Source: Rhodoplanes serenus (GTDB lineage: Bacteria > Pseudomonadota > Alphaproteobacteria > Rhizobiales > Xanthobacteraceae). Taken from it: a stretch of DNA of 64,000 nucleotides. This document shows, in pieces, positions 42,421 through 49,912 of this stretch (its first letter is position 1; every line of letters starts with the position of its first letter). The stretch is from contig WNKV01000005.1 of assembly GCA_009720755.1 (NCBI GenBank), positions 186,001-250,000 on the forward strand. The letters are read 5' to 3'. Under the pieces are notes generated by a model. That model was not told the origin of the DNA. It saw only the letters and a program-made list of their open reading frames with translations, and ran no database searches. A program made the translations under genes and the position numbers.

Positions 42421-42636
42421 ATGTCGGACCACACCTACAAGCTCGTCGAGCTGGTCGGATCGTCGCCGAACGGGATCGAGGCGGCGATCGAGAACGCCAT
42501 CGCCCGGGCCGGCAAGACGGTGCGGAACCTGCGCTGGTTCGAGGTCGTCCAGGTGCGCGGTCACATCGAGAACGGCAAGGTCGCCCACTATCAGGTGACC
42601 CTCAAGGTCGGCTTCACGATGGACGATGCCGACTAG
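42421..42636 (+). CDS. Dodecin family flavin-binding protein
   Basis: 71 residues. Dodecins form hollow twelve-subunit shells that store or buffer flavins. The sequence fits throughout: [37 protein letters not shown] with the stacking tryptophan and the conserved segment after it, and a final [12 protein letters not shown] strand. It has a weak GGGGAG-type ribosome site. The stop codon TAG is the first part of a palindromic repeat that fills the gap to the convergent PncC-like gene. Confidence 0.93.
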   Translation: MSDHTYKLVELVGSSPNGIEAAIENAIARAGKTVRNLRWFEVVQVRGHIENGKVAHYQVTLKVGFTMDDAD

Positions 42637-42637
42637 A

Positions 42638-42680
42638 GCATTTTCCGGCGAAGTGGGACCCGGTTCGCCGTCGAAAATGC
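42638..42680. repeat. Palindromic intergenic repeat, element A
   Basis: GCATTTTCCGGCGAA (42638-42652) pairs with TTCGCCGTCGAAAATGC (42664-42680), apart from small bulges. Elements with this wording (GCATTTTC...GAAAATGC) are spread through rhizobial genomes. It sits between the convergent dodecin and PncC-like genes and may end both transcripts. Confidence 0.75.
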
Positions 42681-42696
42681 GATCAAATAAGGACTT

Positions 42697-42736
42697 CTAG
42701 AGCGGGGCCGATCCAGTTGGATCGATACTGCTCTAG
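42697..42736. repeat. Palindromic intergenic repeat, element B
   Basis: CTAGAGC (42697-42703) pairs with GCTCTAG (42730-42736), and an inner GATCCAGTTGGATC forms a second dyad. The right arm supplies the stop codon of the minus-strand PncC-like gene (42733-42735). Confidence 0.75.
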
Positions 42737-43290
42737 CCGCGCCTCGCAGCGCCCGCGGCGGCCGATTCGGCGTCGGTGCGGGCCAGCGCCGCGTCGACCA
42801 GCGCCAGTGCCTCGCTGACGGCGCGATAGCGGATCGCGCCACGTCCGATGTCGCCGAGCCGCAGCACCCGGTGCAGCGCCGGGCCGTCGCGGCCGCCGGC
42901 CGCGAGATGCACGAGACCGACCGGGTTGCCGTCCTCGTCGCAGGCCGGCCCGGCCACCCCGGTGATCGCCACGGCGATGTCGGCGGTGGAATGAGCGAGT
43001 GCGCCGGTCACCATGGCGCGCGCCACCGCCTCGCAGACGGCGGTGGCGCGCGCCAGGAGATCCGCCGGAACGTCGAGCGCTACCGTCTTCTGTGCCTTGG
43101 TGTAGGTCGCGAAGCCGCCGTGGAGCTGGGTGCCCGAGCCCGGCGCTTCGGACAGCACGGCCGCCAGCAGCCCGCCGGTGCACGATTCGGCGGTCACCAG
43201 GGTCAGGCCGAGCCGGCGCGCGCGCTCGACCACGGCGGCGGCCCGGCGCACCAGCGGCTCGTCGACGGGCGTGAACTCGATCGAGGACAT
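42733..43290 (-). CDS. CinA C-terminal family protein (PncC-like), divergent copy
   Basis: 185 residues. PncC hydrolyses nicotinamide mononucleotide in NAD recycling; this family is the C-terminal domain of CinA without the molybdopterin-binding half. The opening [18 protein letters not shown] and the core DIAVAITGVAGP are intact. The next loop reads ACDEDGNPVGLVH in place of the usual GGG-x-EKPVG, and GFATYTKAQK replaces the YSN-AK form. It may thus differ in activity from the second copy at 57395-57904. Start MSSIEFTP was chosen by length; the open frame extends upstream. Confidence 0.85.
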   Translation of the reverse strand: MSSIEFTPVDEPLVRRAAAVVERARRLGLTLVTAESCTGGLLAAVLSEAPGSGTQLHGGFATYTKAQKTVALDVPADLLARATAVCEAVARAMVTGALAHSTADIAVAITGVAGPACDEDGNPVGLVHLAAGGRDGPALHRVLRLGDIGRGAIRYRAVSEALALVDAALARTDAESAAAGAARRG

Positions 43291-43796
43291 CGGATGAAGG
43301 TCGGCCGGCGTTTGGCTCGGGGGATGGGCTCGTCGGCTTGAACGCCGCATGCGCGCCCGGCGTTCCGTCGTCGGCTCGTGCCGGCACCGCTGCGGTCTCG
43401 TCGCCATCGTTGCTCGAAGAGCGTCTTGGTGGACCGTCACGCCGCCGGTGTCGGCCGCAGGCGCTTCGACGGCTCACAACAGACGGCCGCAACAGATTGA
43501 TTCCGCTGGCCCATTCCACTCAGCCTGGATGGTCAATATAAATTCCATAATATGTCTTATGCGAATCGGAGATGTGGGCGGTGCGCTCCCACTCACGGCA
43601 AGCCGGGCTCTCGTGCCGCCCGAACCCGAGCCGGCTCACCAGCCGGAGGGATCGACGCGGCTGGGCCTCGCCGCTGTGGACGCCCAGCCGGAATCGCGGG
43701 CCGCGGGTCGCAATCGCACGGCCGGACGTTAAGGTGGCGCGACCCTCTTGCCCCTCTCAAGACGCACCAGACGCACCCAGCAGCGAGCCAACAGGA
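43291..43796. other. 506-base gap without a convincing gene
   Basis: Short open frames exist on both strands but have no start with a ribosome site and no recognisable protein. A local AT-rich patch (43534-43562, TCAATATAAATTCCATAATATG) stands out against the GC-rich background and could hold a promoter for maoC-mazG or for the PncC-like gene. This gap lies at one edge of the presumed inverted segment. Confidence 0.5.
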
Positions 43797-44282
43797 ATGT
43801 CTCATCCGGACTTCGCGACCCCGATCGACGACCGCCATTTCGAGGACTATGTCTCGGGGATCGTGGCAGAGTACGGCCCGGTCGCCGTGACCGAGGCCGA
43901 GATCGTCGAATTCGCGCAGCGTTACGACCCTCAGCGCATCCATACCGACCCGGCCTGGGCGGCAGCCGAGGGGCCGTTCGGCGGCCTGATCGCCAGTGGC
44001 TTTCTGACCATGTCGCTCGCCAGCCGGCTGTACATGGAGAACTATCTGTCCAAGGTCGCGAGCCTCGCCAGCCCGGGGCTCGACGAGCTGCGGTGGCAGA
44101 AGCCGGTCCGGCCCGGCGACTCGCTCCGAATTCGGGTGCGTGTGCTCGAGGCGCGCCGGTCTCGATCGAAGCCCGACCGGGGGCTGGTCCATACCGGGAT
44201 CGAGGCGTTCAACCAGGACGGCGACATGGTGATGAGCTTCCGGGCCATGAACCTGATCCGGTGCCGGACGCCTGCCCCATGA
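43797..44282 (+). CDS. MaoC family dehydratase
   Basis: 161 residues. A single hot-dog domain of the MaoC type, which hydrates enoyl-CoA esters or dehydrates hydroxyacyl-CoA. The hydratase motif is YDPQRIHTDPAWAAAEGPFGGLIASG, with the catalytic Asp and His. The later GLDELRWQKPVRPGDSLRIRVRV strand is typical. The substrate is unknown. The start has an ACAGGA site. Its stop overlaps the mazG start (ATGA), which suggests joint translation although the functions are not obviously linked. Confidence 0.9.
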   Translation: MSHPDFATPIDDRHFEDYVSGIVAEYGPVAVTEAEIVEFAQRYDPQRIHTDPAWAAAEGPFGGLIASGFLTMSLASRLYMENYLSKVASLASPGLDELRWQKPVRPGDSLRIRVRVLEARRSRSKPDRGLVHTGIEAFNQDGDMVMSFRAMNLIRCRTPAP

Positions 44283-45091
44283 CGCCGTCACGCGACATCG
44301 TCCGGCTGATCGAGATCATGGCGGCGCTGCGCACGCCGGGCAGCGGCTGCGCCTGGGATCTCGCCCAGGACTTCGCCTCGATCGCCCCTTACACCATCGA
44401 GGAAGCCTACGAGGTCGCCGACGCCGTCGCGCGCGGCGACCGCGCCGATCTCGTCGACGAACTCGGCGACCTGCTGCTTCAGGTCGTCTTCCATGCCCGC
44501 ATGGCGCAGGAGGAAGGCGCCTTCGAGTTCGGCGACGTGGTCGAGGCGATCACCGCCAAGATGATCCGCCGCCATCCGCACGTGTTCGCCGACGAGGCCG
44601 GGCAGTCGCCCGAAATCGTCAAGGGCCTGTGGGAGCGGGTAAAGGCCGAGGAGAAGGCAGCGCGGGTGGCGCGCTCGGGACGGGACGAGCAGGGCGCGCT
44701 CGCCGGGGTGCCGACCACCCTGCCCGCCCTCACCCGCGCCTTGAAACTTCAGCAGAAGGCCGGCCGCGTCGGCTTCGACTGGAACGATCCGCGCGCCGTG
44801 ATCGCGAAGATCCGCGAGGAGACCGACGAGGTCGAACAGGCGCTGGCGGCCGGAGACCGGACGCATGCCGGCGCCGAGATCGGCGATCTGCTGTTCGCGG
44901 TCGTCAACCTGGCGCGCCATCTCGATGCCGATCCGGAGCGGTCGCTGCGCGAGACCAATCTCAAGTTCGAGCGCCGCTTCGGCTTCATCGAGCGCGCGCT
45001 TGCGGCGCGTGGCACCACGCCGGACGCCGCGACACTCGACGAGATGGAGGCGCTGTGGACCGAGGCCAAGGCGGAGGAACGCGGAGTCTGA
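44279..45091 (+). CDS. mazG: Nucleoside triphosphate pyrophosphohydrolase MazG
   Basis: 270 residues, the two-domain MazG form. It cleaves (d)NTPs to monophosphates and helps clear abnormal nucleotides. The first domain has GCAWDLAQDFASIAPYTIEEAYEVADAV and LVDELGDLLLQVVFHARMAQE (EExxE/ExxD metal site). The second has KIREETDEVEQAL and EIGDLLFAVVNLARHL. The ATG overlaps the maoC stop. In relatives mazG lies next to hflX; here a small secreted-protein gene lies between them. Confidence 0.96.
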   Translation: MTPSRDIVRLIEIMAALRTPGSGCAWDLAQDFASIAPYTIEEAYEVADAVARGDRADLVDELGDLLLQVVFHARMAQEEGAFEFGDVVEAITAKMIRRHPHVFADEAGQSPEIVKGLWERVKAEEKAARVARSGRDEQGALAGVPTTLPALTRALKLQQKAGRVGFDWNDPRAVIAKIREETDEVEQALAAGDRTHAGAEIGDLLFAVVNLARHLDADPERSLRETNLKFERRFGFIERALAARGTTPDAATLDEMEALWTEAKAEERGV

Positions 45092-45261
45092 CTGATCGCC
45101 GGGTCATTGTTCTCTTGCGACGCTCGCAACCCTGCCAGGGGGCGACACGCCCGGAGCGGACGCTCCGATTAAATTTACTCGATGGAGCGGATTAAGACGC
45201 AACCATTGGTAGCAATCTGAATTGAAGGTATGATATGGTCACCTCACTCGGGAGGTGGATC

Positions 45262-45831
45262 ATGTTCACCCGTTATCTAAGAACATTTTTCTTTTTTTCC
45301 CTGTCGATAACCTTTGCAGGGCATGCGAGCGCAAACCCAATTGTTATTGAGCTATTCAAAGGGGTTGCCTATGGAGCCGGCTCGATGGCCGGGAAGGAGA
45401 TCTATGAATCTCTGAGAGGTGGGCCCCCCCCATCTGAATCGCGGAGCTCAGGCCCGGCGCCTCCACCCCGCTACGACGGTGCTGGCATGGGCAGCCCGAC
45501 AACTCCGTCGGCACCTGTGGTCAATCTCTCGGCGCAGCCTCCTCCAGATGCCCTGGTTCTTGGAGTACGTAACTGGTCGGGGGAGCCCGCGACGATGCAG
45601 TTCTATTCGCCCACTCGACCGAACGGGGCCTGGCCGGGAGTGTATCGCGGGTACTACTTTGCACAAGGCACCGAAAGCATCGTCCGACTTCGCTGCTATC
45701 CGGGCGAGAGGATCTGTTTTGGTGCTTGGTCGCGAGCGAAGTACTGGGGAACAGGCTATCGGCTGCGCTACAGCTGCCAGGCATGTTGCCGCATATGTGG
45801 TTCGCCTGCTCGTGGACTAACCTTGAGATAG
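45262..45831 (+). CDS. Secreted cysteine-rich protein of unknown function, in an AT-richer islet
   Basis: 189 residues from the ATG with GGAGG upstream; an earlier ATG at 45235 lacks this. A signal peptide (MFTRYLRTFFFFSLSITFAGHASA) is likely cut after ASA. The middle (about 50-95) is Pro/Ser-rich and disordered. The C-terminal 90 residues have six Cys (LRCYPGERICFGAW, YSCQACCRICG) and many Tyr/Trp/Gly, suggesting a disulfide-linked domain. Base composition is clearly lower in GC than the neighbours, and poly-T runs occur near the start, so transfer from elsewhere is possible. I know no family for it. Confidence 0.7.
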   Translation: MFTRYLRTFFFFSLSITFAGHASANPIVIELFKGVAYGAGSMAGKEIYESLRGGPPPSESRSSGPAPPPRYDGAGMGSPTTPSAPVVNLSAQPPPDALVLGVRNWSGEPATMQFYSPTRPNGAWPGVYRGYYFAQGTESIVRLRCYPGERICFGAWSRAKYWGTGYRLRYSCQACCRICGSPARGLTLR

Positions 45832-45868
45832 GCAATAAAAAGCGCACCGAAGAACAGGCGGCAGAAGA

Positions 45869-47251
45869 TCAACCCGCCGCCTGCACCCGGTCGCCGAACT
45901 TGGCGCGCAGCTGGCCTTCCTTGGTCGGATGCACCCGCAGTCGCACCGTGGTGATGCCGTCGTCCGAGGTGGCGGTCTCCAGCACGTCGCCGTTCCGGTG
46001 CAGCCAGCTCAGCGCGGCGCCGTCGGCGGCGTCGACCGAGACCGTGAGGGCGACGCGGGTGCGTGCGACCCGCTCGGAAATGGCCGCCACCAGGGCATCG
46101 AGCCCCTCCCCGTCGATCGCCGAGACCAGCAGCGGCCGCCGCTCCGGCGACTGCCGGGCCGCGAGATTGTGGAGCCGCTCGCGCTCCTCGGCCGAGACTT
46201 GGTCGATCTTGTTCCAGACTTCGAGGATGCGTTCGTCCTCGGGCGGGATGCCGAGCTCCTCCAGCACCTGATCGACGTCCTTCGATTGCGCCTGGGTGTC
46301 GCCGTGGGAGACGTCGCGAACGTGGAGAATCAGATCGGCCTCGATCACCTCCTCCAGGGTCGCCCGGAACGCGGCGACCAGCATGGTCGGCAGATCCGAG
46401 ATGAAGCCGACCGTATCGGAGAGAATCACCCGCGGCCCGTTCGGCAGGTCGACGGCGCGCAGCGTCGGGTCGAGCGTGGCGAACAGCATGTCGGCGGCGA
46501 GCACGCCCGAGCGGGTCAGCCGGTTGAAGAGCGTGGACTTGCCGGCGTTGGTGTAGCCGACCAGCGCCACGATCGGATACGGCACCCGCTTGCGGCTGGT
46601 CCGGTGCAGCGCGCGGGTGCGCTTGACGCCTTCCAGGTCGTGCTCGATCCGCCGGATGCGGTCCTGGATGATGCGGCGGTCGGTTTCGAGCTGGGTTTCG
46701 CCCGGGCCGCCGAGGAAACCGAAGCCGCCCCGCTGACGCTCCAGATGGGTCCAGGATCGCACCAGCCGGCTCTTCTGATAGGTCAAGTGCGCGAGCTCGA
46801 CCTGTAGGGCGCCCTCGCGCGTCGCGGCGCGTCGGCCGAAAATCTCCAGAATCAGGCCGGTGCGATCGAGCACCTTGGCGTTCCACGCCTTCTCGAGATT
46901 GCGCTGCTGCACCGGCGAGAGCGCGCAGTCCATCACCACGAGCCCCGCCTCCAGGCTCTTCACACGCTCGGCGATCTCCTCGACCTTGCCGCGGCCGAGA
47001 TAGGTGGCCGGCCGAATCGCCGACAGCGCGACGACGACGCTCTCGACCACGTCGAGATCGATGGCACGCGCGAGCCCGATGGCCTCGTCCAGGCGGGCTT
47101 CGGGCGAGCGAAACTCGCCACGGCCGCGCCCCTCGCCGCCCCGCGGCTCGGACGCACGCAGATACGGCCCAACGACGACGCAACGCGCCGTCGTATGGGT
47201 CGCCGGACCGGCGGACGTCGTCCGGTCAGTGTCGTTGTGTCGAGAGTCCAA
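45869..47251 (-). CDS. hflX: GTPase HflX
   Basis: 460 residues from a TTG directly after the hfq stop. HflX splits stalled ribosomes on the 50S side. The N-terminal HflX domain holds the [11 protein letters not shown] and [14 protein letters not shown] segments. A helical linker ([21 protein letters not shown]) precedes the GTPase domain: Walker [29 protein letters not shown]. The TTG has an AAAAGG site five bases upstream; a GTG about 24 codons later is the alternative. It is probably transcribed together with hfq. Confidence 0.95.
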   Translation of the reverse strand: MDSRHNDTDRTTSAGPATHTTARCVVVGPYLRASEPRGGEGRGRGEFRSPEARLDEAIGLARAIDLDVVESVVVALSAIRPATYLGRGKVEEIAERVKSLEAGLVVMDCALSPVQQRNLEKAWNAKVLDRTGLILEIFGRRAATREGALQVELAHLTYQKSRLVRSWTHLERQRGGFGFLGGPGETQLETDRRIIQDRIRRIEHDLEGVKRTRALHRTSRKRVPYPIVALVGYTNAGKSTLFNRLTRSGVLAADMLFATLDPTLRAVDLPNGPRVILSDTVGFISDLPTMLVAAFRATLEEVIEADLILHVRDVSHGDTQAQSKDVDQVLEELGIPPEDERILEVWNKIDQVSAEERERLHNLAARQSPERRPLLVSAIDGEGLDALVAAISERVARTRVALTVSVDAADGAALSWLHRNGDVLETATSDDGITTVRLRVHPTKEGQLRAKFGDRVQAAG

Positions 47252-47506
47252 TCAGGCCTTTTCCGCTGCCTCTTCGGCTCCCTCGAACAGCTGGATCGGA
47301 TGACCCGGCATAATGGTCGAGATCGCATGCTTGTAGACGAGCTGCGAATGCCCGTCCCGTCGCAGCAGCACACAGAAGTTGTCGAACCAGGTTACAACGC
47401 CCTGGAGCTTGACTCCGTTCACGAGAAAGATGGTGAGCGGCGTCTTGTTCTTGCGGACGTAGTTGAGGAAGGTGTCTTGTAGGTTTTGTGAGCGATCGGC
47501 TGCCAT
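47252..47506 (-). CDS. hfq: RNA chaperone Hfq
   Basis: 84 residues. Hfq is the hexameric Sm-like protein that helps small RNAs pair with mRNAs. The Sm1 part ([26 protein letters not shown]) with the proximal-face Gln/Phe/Lys residues and the Sm2 motif (LVYKHAIST) are intact. The C-terminal tail is short and acidic, as usual for alphaproteobacteria. It lies between dat and hflX on the same strand, its normal context. Confidence 0.98.
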   Translation of the reverse strand: MAADRSQNLQDTFLNYVRKNKTPLTIFLVNGVKLQGVVTWFDNFCVLLRRDGHSQLVYKHAISTIMPGHPIQLFEGAEEAAEKA

Positions 47507-47677
47507 GGCCGTTTGTTCCGTTGTACTCGCGGTCCCCGTTCGCGAGGTGGTTTTTCGCGCCCGCCGAGCATCGGATGAGCGGTGCCCGTCGGGCGTGGGC
47601 GGTCGGTATTAGATTGCACTGCGGAAACAAGCGCAAGCCCAAGCATGGCCATCGCCGCGCGGGAGCCCGAAAAGTCG

Positions 47678-48535
47678 TCAGCTCAGCTCCGCGTGGGCAT
47701 GGAAGGACCGGCGGAGCGCCGCGGCGACCGGCCCCGGACGACCGCCGCCGATCGGCCGGCCGTCGATGCGGACCACCGGCATGACGATCTGGCTCGCCGC
47801 CGTCAAGAACGCTTCGCGGGCCTGGAGTGCTTCGGCCACCGTGAAGGGCCGCTCCTCGAAGGTCAGCCCCGCGGCGGCGAGCACGTCCTTGACGACCTCC
47901 CGGGAGATGCCGCGCAGGATGTCCGGCCCCACCGGCCGGGTCACCACGGCGCCCGCCCCGGTGACGATCCAGGCGTTGGAGGACGCGCCCTCGGTGACGT
48001 AGCCGTCGCGGTCCACGAACCACGCCTCGCGGGCGCCCTGCTCGCGCGCCGCCTGCTTGGCCAGCACATTGGGCAACAGGGAGATCGACTTGATGTCCAC
48101 CCTCGCCCACCGCGTCTCGGCCAGCGTGACGACCGCGACACCGGCCGCGGCGAGCCGCTCGTTCTGCTCGCGGTCGGTCCGCCGGGCCGACACCACCAGG
48201 CTCGGCCGGGTGCCGGCGGGCGGGAAGCCGTGGTCGCGCCGCGCCACCCCGCGGGTGACCTGGACATAGACGAGGCCATCCGTCACCCTGTTGCGCCGCA
48301 CCGTCTCGTGCAGCACGACATCGAGAGCCGCGAGCGGAAGCGGTAGCGGGATGCGCAGCTCGGCCAGCGAGCGCAGCAGCCGCTCGGTATGACGACGCTG
48401 ATCGACCAGCCGGCCGTCACGGACCTCGCAGACCTCGTAGACACCGTCGGCGAGCTGATAGCCGCGATCCTCCACATGGACCATGGCGTTGCGATGCGGC
48501 CGGAAGCGGCCGTTGACATAGACGACGCGCGACAT
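47678..48535 (-). CDS. D-amino-acid transaminase (class IV aminotransferase)
   Basis: 285 residues. Fold type IV PLP enzyme that moves amino groups between D-amino acids and 2-oxo acids, for example to make D-Glu or D-Ala for the wall. The PLP lysine lies in VDIKSISLLPNVLAKQ, and the cofactor glutamate in YVTEGASSNAW. The start MSRVVYVNGRF is typical of D-amino-acid transaminases. Branched-chain transaminases and 4-amino-4-deoxychorismate lyases are related, but the IKS-LLPNVLAK wording favours this call. It is between hfq and ntrX, 6 bases after ntrX's stop. Confidence 0.88.
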   Translation of the reverse strand: MSRVVYVNGRFRPHRNAMVHVEDRGYQLADGVYEVCEVRDGRLVDQRRHTERLLRSLAELRIPLPLPLAALDVVLHETVRRNRVTDGLVYVQVTRGVARRDHGFPPAGTRPSLVVSARRTDREQNERLAAAGVAVVTLAETRWARVDIKSISLLPNVLAKQAAREQGAREAWFVDRDGYVTEGASSNAWIVTGAGAVVTRPVGPDILRGISREVVKDVLAAAGLTFEERPFTVAEALQAREAFLTAASQIVMPVVRIDGRPIGGGRPGPVAAALRRSFHAHAELS

Positions 48536-48541
48536 TCCCGA

Positions 48542-49912
48542 TCAATCCATTCCGAGCGCCTTGAGCTTGCGGTGGAGCGCCGAGCGCTCCATCCCGACGA
48601 ACTCGGCGGTGCGCGAGATGTTGCCGCCGAAGCGGCTGATCTGGGCGCGCAAATACTCGCGCTCGAACGCCTCGCGGGCGTCGCGCAGCGGCATCCCCAT
48701 CAGGTGCTCGCCGCCGTTGCCGCGCGGCATGGCCGGCACCATCGAGCCGACATCGGGCGGCAGCATCGAGGCGGTGATGATGGCATCCGGGTCACCACCG
48801 GCGAGAATCATCAGCCGCTCGACATTGTTGCGGAGCTGACGGACGTTGCCGGGCCAGTCGTGCGACTGGAGCACGGCGAGCGCGTCGTCGCCGATGCGGC
48901 GCTTGGGCAGGCCGGTCGCCTGCGAGATCTGCTCCTGGAAATGCTCGACCAGATCCGGGATGTCCTCGCGCCGCTCGGCCAGCGGCGGCACCCGGATCGG
49001 CACCACCGAAAGGCGGTGATAGAGGTCCTCGCGGAACCGTCCGGCGGCGATCTCCTCCTCCAGGTTGCGCGCCGTCGACGACACGATGCGGACGTCGACC
49101 GCCACCTTGGTGGTGCCGCCGACCCGCAGGAACTGCTGGTCGACCAGCACCCGCAGGATCTTGCTCTGGGTCTCCCGCGGCATGTCGGCGATCTCGTCGA
49201 TGAACAGCGTGCCGCCGTGCGCCTCCTCCAGCGCGCCGACCTTGCGCAGCTCGCTGCCGTTGGTCTGCTCGATGCCGAACAGCTCGGTCTCCATGCGCTC
49301 CGGCGTGATGGCGGCGGCGTTGATCACCACGAACGGGCCGCTGGAGCGTCCCGAGAGCGCGTGCAGGGTGCGGGCGGTCAGCTCCTTGCCGGCCCCCGAC
49401 GGGCCGACCACCATGATGCGGCTGTTGGTGGGGGCGACCTTCTCGATGGTCTGGCGCAGATGGTTGAGGGCGGGCGAGCGGCCCACCAGGGTCGAGGGGA
49501 ACGGGGCGAGCTGCTTGAGCTCCTTGACTTCGCGCTTGAGACGCGAGTTCTCCAGCGCCCGGTCGGCGACCAGCACCAGGCGGTCGGCCTTGAACGGCTT
49601 CTCGATGAAGTCGTAGGCCCCCTGCTTGATGGCGGAGACCGCGGTCTCGACATTGCCGTGGCCCGAGATCATCACCACCGGCAGCTCGGGATGCTCGGCC
49701 TTGACGGTGGCCAGGAGCTGGAGCCCGTCGAGCCGGGAGCCTTGCAGCCAGATGTCGAGGAACACCAGGCTGGGCCGGCGCGCCTGAATGGCCTTGAGCG
49801 CGTCGTCGGAGTCGCGCGCCGTCCGGGTTCCGTACCCCTCGTCTTCCAGAATGCCGGCCACCAGCTCGCGGATGTCGGCTTCGTCGTCGACGATCAGGAT
49901 GTCAGACGCCAT
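48542..49912 (-). CDS. ntrX: NtrX, nitrogen-responsive response regulator
   Basis: 456 residues. Receiver domain (Asp53 in LVFLDIWLQG), AAA+ domain (GPSGAGKE Walker A-like, GTLFIDEIADMP Walker B) and a Fis-type helix-turn-helix (GNISRTAEFVGMERSALHRKLKALG). The GAFTGA loop needed to contact sigma-54 is missing: the corresponding place reads NGSELRKVGALEEA. This loss is known in alphaproteobacterial NtrX, which then works mostly on sigma-70 promoters. It overlaps the ntrY 3' end by 11 bases. Confidence 0.96.
   Translation of the reverse strand: MASDILIVDDEADIRELVAGILEDEGYGTRTARDSDDALKAIQARRPSLVFLDIWLQGSRLDGLQLLATVKAEHPELPVVMISGHGNVETAVSAIKQGAYDFIEKPFKADRLVLVADRALENSRLKREVKELKQLAPFPSTLVGRSPALNHLRQTIEKVAPTNSRIMVVGPSGAGKELTARTLHALSGRSSGPFVVINAAAITPERMETELFGIEQTNGSELRKVGALEEAHGGTLFIDEIADMPRETQSKILRVLVDQQFLRVGGTTKVAVDVRIVSSTARNLEEEIAAGRFREDLYHRLSVVPIRVPPLAERREDIPDLVEHFQEQISQATGLPKRRIGDDALAVLQSHDWPGNVRQLRNNVERLMILAGGDPDAIITASMLPPDVGSMVPAMPRGNGGEHLMGMPLRDAREAFEREYLRAQISRFGGNISRTAEFVGMERSALHRKLKALGMD

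Noticed and set aside
43593-44291. Minus-strand open frame opposite maoC
   Set aside because: Covers the MaoC gene in antisense; no family features.
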